Assembly: GCA_002418775.1 (NCBI GenBank)
Contig: DIEU01000007.1
Coordinates: forward strand, 1-28,479
Source: Firmicutes bacterium UBA5766
GTDB taxonomy: Bacteria > Bacillota > Desulfotomaculia > Desulfotomaculales > Nap2-2B
Direction: 5' to 3'
DNA length: 28,479 nt
In this document: positions 23,905 through 28,479 of the stretch, one piece after another
How the letters are laid out: each line of letters begins with the position of its first letter
Position numbering within the stretch: position 1 is the first letter of the stretch
Notes under the pieces: model-generated
Database searches by the model: none
Told to the model about the DNA's origin: nothing
Seen by the model: only the letters and a program-made list of their open reading frames with translations
Made by a program: the position numbers and the translations under genes

Positions 23905-25455
23905 CTAAGCGCAGACAGGTCCGCCGGAGCTGATTTCCGGGGCAATTCCCGAAAACTTCCGGAAGTTTTCAGCAAAGCGCCCGGCCAGTTTTTGGGCCGC
24001 TTCGTAGTAGGCCCCGGCATCCGCCCAGGTGTTACGCGGCCTGAGCATTTCCCCCGGCACGCCCGGGCAACGCCGGGGGACCAGCGCCCGAAAGACGGGG
24101 TCCGGCTCCGCCTCTATTTCCTCCAACTGCCCGCCGAGCGCCGCCGCCACCATCGCCCGGGTCAGCCTAAGGTCGATGCGCCGCCCCGTCCCGTATGGCC
24201 CCCCGGTCCAGCCCGTATTTACCAGGTAAACGTTGGGTCTGTGCCGGGCGATCTTTTCGCCGAGCAAACCGGCGTAGACGGCCGGCGGAAGGGGCAGAAA
24301 AGGCGCCCCGAAACAGGCGGAGAAGGTCGCCTGCGGCGCGGTGACCCCCTGCTCGGTACCGGCCAGCTTGCTAGTGTAACCGGAAAGGAAATGATACATG
24401 GCCTGTTCCCTGGTTAGCTTGGCTACGGGGGGCAGGACCCCGAAAGCGTCGGCAGTCAGGAAAATAACCGTTTGCGGGTGCCCGCCGACGCCCGGGATGA
24501 CCGCTTCCGGGATGTATTCCACGGGAAAGGCCGCCCGGGTATTTTCCGTGATGGCGGCGGATACATAATCGACCGCGCGCGTTTCGGCGTCCACGATGAC
24601 GTTTTCTAAAACGGCGCCGAAACGAATGGCGCTCCAGATCTGGGGCTCGTTTTCCGCCGAAAGGCAAATGCATTTCGCGTAGCAGCCACCTTCAAAGTTG
24701 AAGATTCCTTCTTCGGACCAGCCGTGTTCGTCGTCCCCCACCAGCCGGCGCTGCGGATCGGCGGACAAGGAGGTCTTGCCCGTTCCGGACAGGCCGAAGA
24801 AGAGAGCTACATCCCCCTTTGGCCCCAGGTTGGCCGAGCAGTGCATGGGGAAAACGCCGCGTTGCGGAAAGAAAAAATTCAAGGCGGTAAAAACAGACTT
24901 TTTGATCTCCCCGGCGTAGCTGGTTCCCCCGATCAGAACCAGATTTTCTTCCAGGTTTAAAACGATGAAAGCCTCCGAGCGAGTGCCGTCCAGTTCAGGG
25001 TCGGCGTTAAAGCCGGGAGCGCAGATTACGGTGAACTGGGGCCGGCTGCTCTTTTGCTCCTCCGGCGCAGGCCGGAGGAAAAGCTGGCGGACAAAGAGAT
25101 TTTGCCAAGCCAGTTCGTTAATGATCCGGATCGGCAACCGGTAAGCCGGGTGAGCGCCCACAAAACCGTCAAACACGAAAAGTTCTTTCTTTTGCAAGTA
25201 GGCCAGCAGTCGTCCGTACAGGTTCCGGAACTGCCCGGGCGGCATGGGTTGATTGGCTGGTCCCCAGTTAATTAGATCGTGGACGCAAGGCTGGTCCACA
25301 ATAAATTTATCGTTGGGGGAGCGGCCGGTGTACTTCCCGTTAGTCACCACCAGGGCTCCGTTGCTGGCTAAAATTCCTTCTCCCCGGGCCAGGGCCGTCT
25401 CGACCAGTTGCGCCGTCGAAAGGTTGTGGTAAATTTGCCTGGAATTAGCAATCAT
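23905..25455 (-). CDS. pckA: Phosphoenolpyruvate carboxykinase (ATP)
   Basis: Interconverts oxaloacetate + ATP and PEP + CO2 + ADP in central carbon metabolism. Visible: the substrate loop GRSPNDKFIVD (near residue 43), GGTSYAGEIKKSVFTALNF, the kinase-1a P-loop GLSGTGKTSLS, kinase-2 region LVGDDEHGW and the C-terminal TGWTGGPYGTGRRIDL. At 516 aa it is within the ATP-type range. ATG with GGGGTGAG 5 bases upstream. The gene is plainly richer in G+C (about 60% by eye) than its neighbours, with GC-driven antisense open frames, suggesting transfer from a GC-richer relative. It has its own promoter. Confidence 0.96.
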   Translation of the reverse strand: MIANSRQIYHNLSTAQLVETALARGEGILASNGALVVTNGKYTGRSPNDKFIVDQPCVHDLINWGPANQPMPPGQFRNLYGRLLAYLQKKELFVFDGFVGAHPAYRLPIRIINELAWQNLFVRQLFLRPAPEEQKSSRPQFTVICAPGFNADPELDGTRSEAFIVLNLEENLVLIGGTSYAGEIKKSVFTALNFFFPQRGVFPMHCSANLGPKGDVALFFGLSGTGKTSLSADPQRRLVGDDEHGWSEEGIFNFEGGCYAKCICLSAENEPQIWSAIRFGAVLENVIVDAETRAVDYVSAAITENTRAAFPVEYIPEAVIPGVGGHPQTVIFLTADAFGVLPPVAKLTREQAMYHFLSGYTSKLAGTEQGVTAPQATFSACFGAPFLPLPPAVYAGLLGEKIARHRPNVYLVNTGWTGGPYGTGRRIDLRLTRAMVAAALGGQLEEIEAEPDPVFRALVPRRCPGVPGEMLRPRNTWADAGAYYEAAQKLAGRFAENFRKFSGIAPEISSGGPVCA

Positions 25456-25595
25456 TAACTCTCACCCCGTTTAAAAGCTAGATTGAAAGTAGAAGTAGAA
25501 GCAGGGAATCAGAAACTTAGTTAGATTCATTTGGAAATTCCCTCGAAAATGTCTCGTAATGTTCGCGGGAAGTTCTCCTTTAAACTACGAAAATC

Positions 25596-25625
25596 AATAT
25601 ACCACAGGGACAAAAAGCCCATCAA
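25596..25625 (-). promoter_or_regulatory. Sigma-A promoter of pckA
   Basis: Minus strand TTGATG (25625-25620), an 18-bp spacer, TATATT (25601-25596). The leader to the pckA start is about 135 bases. Confidence 0.65.
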
Positions 25626-25637
25626 GAGCAAGCAGAG

Positions 25638-25654
25638 AAGTATATTGTATACTT
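25638..25654. promoter_or_regulatory. Palindrome upstream of the pckA -35
   Basis: AAGTATA-TTG-TATACTT, perfect 7-bp arms, 12 bases upstream of the pckA -35. On the plus strand T residues follow, so a terminator-like reading is possible, but its placement and AT-rich arms suit an operator. Half of it resembles the B. subtilis CcpN site with two mismatches; this is weak. Confidence 0.4.
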
Positions 25655-25905
25655 TTTGAGGGGGCCGCCCGCGCGCTAGCCGGTATAGTTTTCCCTGCCG
25701 GGACAAAAGTCCCGGGCAAAAAAGGGACCAAAAGACCATTTAAAATAAGACAACGGCCGGATGGCGAAAAATGTCAGGCGCCGGTAGAATTAAGGAGGTT
25801 AGTAGCAACTTAATCAAAGATTAACAAAAACTTTTCCAGAATGTGCAAATGTGCAGGAACGGACGATTTGATTAGCTCAGGAGATCCTTCTCCTTACCCT
25901 TTAAA

Positions 25906-25971
25906 GATGCTCCCCCATGACAGCTTCACGACAAACACGCTGTTAGCTCAATTATAACTTGATGGGGCATC
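25906..25971. other. Structured non-coding element
   Basis: GATGC-bulge-CCCAT (25906-25918) pairs with ATGGGGCATC (25962-25971), and an inner ACAGC/GCTGT stem lies within. It sits between the pckA leader region and the decayed restriction gene. It may be a small RNA, a terminator relic or a mobile-element end; I do not recognise it. Confidence 0.3.
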
Positions 25972-25992
25972 CCTTTTAACGTTTTTAAAACG

Positions 25993-26565
25993 TCATTTCC
26001 CTCCATTTTTATCCAACTCTGCATCTAATTTTGAACTGAAGCTATGGTTCCCACTCCTTAAATGATCAAAATAATAATCATAATCTTCCGGTGTTAGAAA
26101 GCTGAAGTAATATTTATACTTGTCTTGCTGCTCATTCAAAGTCTCAAAATGCTTTTTTGCAGCCTTATATTTTGCCTTATTCTCATCTGAAGGCTCTCTG
26201 GTCTCCTCATCTCCTTTTATTTCTACTACTAAAATATTATCCTTTATCTTGATGAAAAAATCAGGATTAAATCGCCCTCTCTTCGGATGCTCGCCCTTCC
26301 TCCAAGAATACTCAATCGGGTAAAAATCCTGGTCAGTGGATTTTAACCAACTATCAATTACTCTTGCATTTTCCTGTTTTATTAATTCCCTAACAAATAA
26401 TCGTTCAGGTTTGTGGTCAGATATAACAAGATTGAGTGGTGTTTTGAAATTGTAAATATTTTCAATTTTATCCATCGCGGATCTCGGCAAGGACTCATCT
26501 ACTTCAATCTCTCTCAAAAGATTTAATGTTTCTTCATCACTTAACTTTATTGAGTTGTCATCAAA
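25993..26565 (-). pseudogene. C-terminal fragment of a type III restriction/helicase (Res) subunit
   Basis: The open frame is closed upstream by a stop at 26568-26566 and has no ribosome site; the first possible start (TTG 26517) lies inside conserved-looking sequence. The readable 190 codons contain NPDFFIKIKDNILVVEIKGDEE, the PD-(D/E)xK nuclease signature at the end of type III Res-like helicases (Asp in PDF, Glu and Lys in VEIK), then a helical tail. The helicase motor, several hundred residues, is missing. Reading it as a relic fits the accessory context; an independent small nuclease is less likely. Confidence 0.65.
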
Positions 26566-27010
26566 TCAACCACATTTTATCACCAGCCGGGAGGAAGAGG
26601 CAAGGTGAATTTGTAGAAACGACGGTGTCAACTTCTTGTAGGAATTTTAGTTTAAGATTATTCCCTCTTTGGATAATCGGGGGCGCTGCCCTCGAATCCC
26701 TGCCATTGCCGGGAGGCAAACGATCAGGCATTGTCTGCCCGTTTAGCAATATTCGAGCGAAGGCAGTTAATTTTCGGGCGCAAGTAGGGACTGTTCTTGC
26801 TTGCTCTGGCTTTTTTCCAAAATCCTACTCACCCTTGATTCAGTTATGCCCCCGAACAACTCTCCAGTTTGCTTTAATGAGTTTTTTGTCGTAGCCATTC
26901 TTTGCATCGGAGCAGGCTCACTTTGTATTTCTTCCGACTGGTTTTCCACACCCGGAAAACATTTTCTTTTTGGTTGAGTATTGAGGCTCACTGTGACCAC
27001 GATAATTACG
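26566..27010. other. Stretch without a confident gene
   Basis: About 445 bases between the Res relic and the TA promoter. Several short open frames on both strands lack ribosome sites. Only the minus-strand frame at 26767-27000 has any family-like sequence, listed separately. Confidence 0.5.
26767..27000 (-). pseudogene. Possible HTH-containing gene remnant
   Basis: A 77-codon frame whose middle reads SLKQTGELFGGITESRVSRI, like a DNA-binding helix-turn-helix of the kind at the C-terminus of sigma region 4 or of RAYT-type Y1 transposases (LKEIGE-x-x-G-x-x-ESRVSRI). It has no ribosome site, and its upstream part would have to lie where the TA promoter now is. Most likely a truncated transposase or regulator; low confidence. 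Confidence 0.25.
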
Positions 27011-27039
27011 TTGACTACAGTAACTATAAATTATATAAT
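27011..27039 (+). promoter_or_regulatory. Sigma-A promoter of the TA-like operon
   Basis: TTGACT (27011-27016), a 17-bp spacer, TATAAT (27034-27039). Leader about 40 bases; it rules out translation from the longer open frame that begins at 26981. Confidence 0.85.
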
Positions 27040-27085
27040 AAGAAAGCAAGGAACTCTTATGGAGTCTAGAACGGGGGGACAAAAA

Positions 27086-27520
27086 ATGTCTATAGCTATT
27101 CCTCAATATAATATTAGAGACACAAAGAAACGCTATTCTGAACTTAATAATATTGCCCTAAAAGGAATTGAAGTAATAACATATAACGCAAATGATGAAG
27201 AAGAAAAAGTGTCTCATATTAAAACTTCTTATCTCGATCTGCTTTTGAATAAACTATCTTTTAACCCCACAGTTGACTTGGATGATGAGTTAAGAATATA
27301 TACTGTTTCATTAAATGAAATTGATCTTTACGGTGAAGGTAAGACAGTTGAGGCAGCAGTGGGAAATTTAATTGATAGTATACTTCAATTTCTTACTATA
27401 TATATTGAAAAGTTAGACTTGTTTGCTAAAGCAGAGTCTGAAATAAAACGACTGTATTTGTTAAAGCTTCTAAGATGTAATGGGGACAGAGAGAAAATTA
27501 AGAAAGCGATTGGTTGCTGA
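27086..27520 (+). CDS. Putative antitoxin (first gene of a TA-like pair)
   Basis: A 144-aa protein. The middle segment LRIYTVSLNEIDLYGEGKTVEAAVGNLIDSIL resembles the HicB-like fold found in antitoxins (strand, GEGKT turn, EA-helix), and a helical C-terminal part (KRLYLLKLLRCNGDREKIKKAIG) follows. Start ATG 27086 is set by GGGGGG 7 bases upstream and by the promoter. Its stop overlaps the next start (TGATG). The antitoxin role is inferred from the gene order, coupling and size; no DNA-binding domain is clearly seen. Confidence 0.6.
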   Translation: MSIAIPQYNIRDTKKRYSELNNIALKGIEVITYNANDEEEKVSHIKTSYLDLLLNKLSFNPTVDLDDELRIYTVSLNEIDLYGEGKTVEAAVGNLIDSILQFLTIYIEKLDLFAKAESEIKRLYLLKLLRCNGDREKIKKAIGC

Positions 27521-27759
27521 TGCCTATACGTTTTTGCCAGGGTGATATCAAAAGACTCCTCGCTCATTTCAACATGAAACCAGCCAAAGGTTCAAACATA
27601 TACTTCGGTATTGGCAGAAACGGGATTTGGCGCACGTGTAAATTTGACTATCATAAAGGGAAAGACCCTGTCGCTACAGGAACTGCAAAAGTGATTGCAA
27701 CATCCTTGAAATTTAATAATGTTCTTGAAATGAAAGAATATATGGATAAACATCTCTAG
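27520..27759 (+). CDS. Putative HicA-like toxin (second gene of a TA-like pair)
   Basis: A 79-aa basic protein. An N-terminal helix (DIKRLLAHFNMKPAKGSN) leads into beta strands and a His-containing turn (YHKGKDPVATGTAKVIATSL), similar to the dsRBD-like HicA layout where GSH...H-x-G-x(5)-GT is usual; here the first site is GSN, so the usual catalytic His is not at that place. ATG 27520 shares one base with the preceding TGA; a TTG at 27514 is the alternative. Probable RNA-targeting toxin; not certain. Confidence 0.55.
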   Translation: MPIRFCQGDIKRLLAHFNMKPAKGSNIYFGIGRNGIWRTCKFDYHKGKDPVATGTAKVIATSLKFNNVLEMKEYMDKHL

Positions 27760-27768
27760 TTGAATCTT

Positions 27769-28131
27769 CTAAAAGGCGCCTTTTATATGGTCTAACTGCT
27801 TAAGCTGATTCTCTACATCAAACATTAAAGCCAGCACGTCAAACCGCACCGGCTCCTCTTCTTTCTGCACAGTCTTGAGATAATACTGGGCAACTTTATG
27901 TATTTTCAGCATTTTGTTCCGGTTGACACTCTCCTGAGGCATTCCAAACCTGCCGGAACTGCGGGCGCGAACTTCTGCAAAAACCAGTGTTTTACCGTCT
28001 TTGGCAATTATATCTATCTCGCCAAGAGGGCATCTGTAATTACGCTGCAGCAAAATGTACCCCTGCTTTTTCAAGTAGGAAGCCGCTTCATCTTCTCCCC
28101 GACGCCCCAGGTTCTGTTTTTGGTTGGACAT
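27769..28131 (-). CDS. YraN (UPF0102) family protein, endonuclease-like
   Basis: Small cytoplasmic protein of 120 aa with the YraN signature: LGRRGEDEAASYLKKQGY, RNYRCPLGEIDIIAKDG and LVFAEVRARSS, a PD-(D/E)xK-like core (E, D and E-x-R positions kept), then ESVNRNKMLKIHKVAQYYL. Start ATG 28131 with GGAG upstream; TTG 28134 is adjacent. It follows the rRNA terminator by about 25 bases, so read-through from the rRNA operon may contribute to its expression. It converges on the TA operon. Confidence 0.9.
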   Translation of the reverse strand: MSNQKQNLGRRGEDEAASYLKKQGYILLQRNYRCPLGEIDIIAKDGKTLVFAEVRARSSGRFGMPQESVNRNKMLKIHKVAQYYLKTVQKEEEPVRFDVLALMFDVENQLKQLDHIKGAF

Positions 28132-28153
28132 CAATAAACATCTCCGGCAATAT

Positions 28154-28180
28154 TAAAAAGTCCCGCGAATTCGCAGGACT
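28154..28180 (-). terminator. rRNA operon terminator
   Basis: On the minus strand AGTCCTGCGAA (28180-28170) pairs with TTCGCGGGACT (28169-28159) through one G-T pair, followed by TTTTT (28158-28154). It lies 10 bases past the 5S 3' end. Confidence 0.88.
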
Positions 28181-28190
28181 AAAATTATAT

Positions 28191-28303
28191 CCGGCAACGT
28201 CCTACTTTCCCAGGGCCCAAAGCCCAAGTATCATCGGCGCTGGAGGGCTTAACTGCCGTGTTCGGGATGGGAACGGGTGTTTCCCCTCCGCTATTGTCAC
28301 CGG
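28191..28303 (-). rRNA. rrf: 5S ribosomal RNA
   Basis: About 113 nt; the minus strand begins CCGGTGACAATAGCGG and ends GACGTTGCCGG, with the conserved CCCATCCCGAACACGG and AAGTAGG segments. Ends are accurate to a few bases. Confidence 0.95.
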
Positions 28304-28379
28304 AAAATTTATTCTGTTGGATTCTCTCAAAATTTCACAGCCTAAGTTTGCTTTTTACCTTTACTGAAGATAACCATTT

Positions 28380-28479
28380 TAAGGTCAAGTCCTCGACCTA
28401 TTAGTACCAGTCCGCTTAACCGGTTGCCCGGCTTACACTTCTGGCCTATCTACCTGGTAGTCTACCAGGGGTCTTACCC
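28380..28479 (-). rRNA. rrl: 23S ribosomal RNA, 3' end only (cut by window edge)
   Basis: The reverse strand matches the conserved 3' end of 23S rRNA (GGTCGAGGACTTGACC at the end, TACTAATAGGTCGAGG before it). The spacer to 5S is about 75 bases and shows no tRNA. The exact 3' boundary is approximate. Confidence 0.93.

Larger units (their letters stand above)
25456..25992. other. Gene-poor stretch upstream of pckA
   Basis: No gene is supported in these 537 bases. It holds the pckA promoter (25596-25625), a palindrome (25638-25654), a hairpin CCGGGAC-AAAA-GTCCCGG near 25699, an orphan AAGGAGGT near 25793 with no start after it, a hairpin AGGAGA-TCCT-TCTCCT near 25880 and a larger structured element at 25906-25971. 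The open frame on the minus strand at 25527-25739 has no ribosome site and spans the promoter. Confidence 0.6.

Noticed and set aside
23992..25275. Several long antisense open frames inside pckA (for example 23992-24417 and 24371-24673)
   Set aside because: They follow from the high GC content of pckA in other frames; none has a ribosome site or family motif.
25527..25739. Minus-strand open frame of 70 codons with a hydrophobic middle, upstream of pckA
   Set aside because: No ribosome site, no recognisable domain, and it runs across the likely pckA promoter and palindrome.
25906..25971. Integron attC site
   Set aside because: The element is an imperfect palindrome of suitable length but lacks matching RYYYAAC/GTTRRRY core sites.
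26526..26894. Plus-strand open frame of 122 codons between the Res relic and the TA pair
   Set aside because: No ribosome site or domain; composition looks random and it overlaps the more family-like minus-strand frame.
1..28479. CRISPR array
   Set aside because: No regularly spaced direct repeats of 23-40 bases were seen; the only tandem repeat is the 13-bp duplication at 13625.

Overview
The window (28,479 bases) looks like the chromosome of an endospore-forming Clostridia-type Firmicute, most likely a Peptococcaceae/Desulfotomaculum/Pelotomaculum-like anaerobe. Three things point there: germination and cortex genes (a PdaA-like deacetylase, sleB, ypeB), the Firmicute ctsR-mcsA-mcsB-clpC-radA-disA block, and a dsrC gene with both redox cysteines plus a SCIFF ribosomal-peptide locus. 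The lineage is inference; no species can be named from the sequence alone.

Layout. 1-195: a tRNA operon read leftwards (tRNA-Thr, then the 5' end of tRNA-Tyr) with a clear sigma-A promoter. 377-5487: spore genes pdaA, sleB and ypeB on the plus strand, with lepA on the minus strand between pdaA and sleB. 5495-10370: a leftward gene string of SCIFF precursor, radical SAM maturase, membrane-anchored TPR protein, membrane-anchored zinc peptidase, murA and dsrC. 10388-11285: a divergent Sir2 deacylase. 11221-14265: the leftward string carD, PIN/TRAM protein (yacL type), ispD, ispF. 14334-14789: one rightward gene, a small cysteine-containing MazG-like protein. 14791-21991: the leftward stress and repair operon ctsR-mcsA-mcsB-clpC-radA-disA behind one promoter with a CtsR-type heptad repeat. 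22027-23810: a secreted copper-amine-oxidase-N/PKD protein.

23811-27760 is accessory in character. It holds a visibly GC-richer pckA with its own promoter and a palindrome, a decayed type III restriction/helicase C-terminal fragment, a probable HTH-bearing remnant, a structured non-coding stretch and a compact two-gene toxin-antitoxin-like operon. 27769-28479: yraN, then the 3' end of a leftward rRNA operon (terminator, 5S, 3' end of 23S).

Best candidates for something new: (a) the SCIFF locus, where the precursor lacks one of the family's six cysteines, the one between the expected thioether partners, and the maturase is followed closely by a membrane metallopeptidase and a TPR protein that could process or handle the peptide; (b) the small MazG-like protein with CxC and CxxC pairs, divergent from carD across a perfect inverted repeat; (c) the translationally coupled TA-like pair next to the rRNA operon. 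Several computed starts were moved to internal codons because a Shine-Dalgarno sequence or promoter required it; these are explained per gene.
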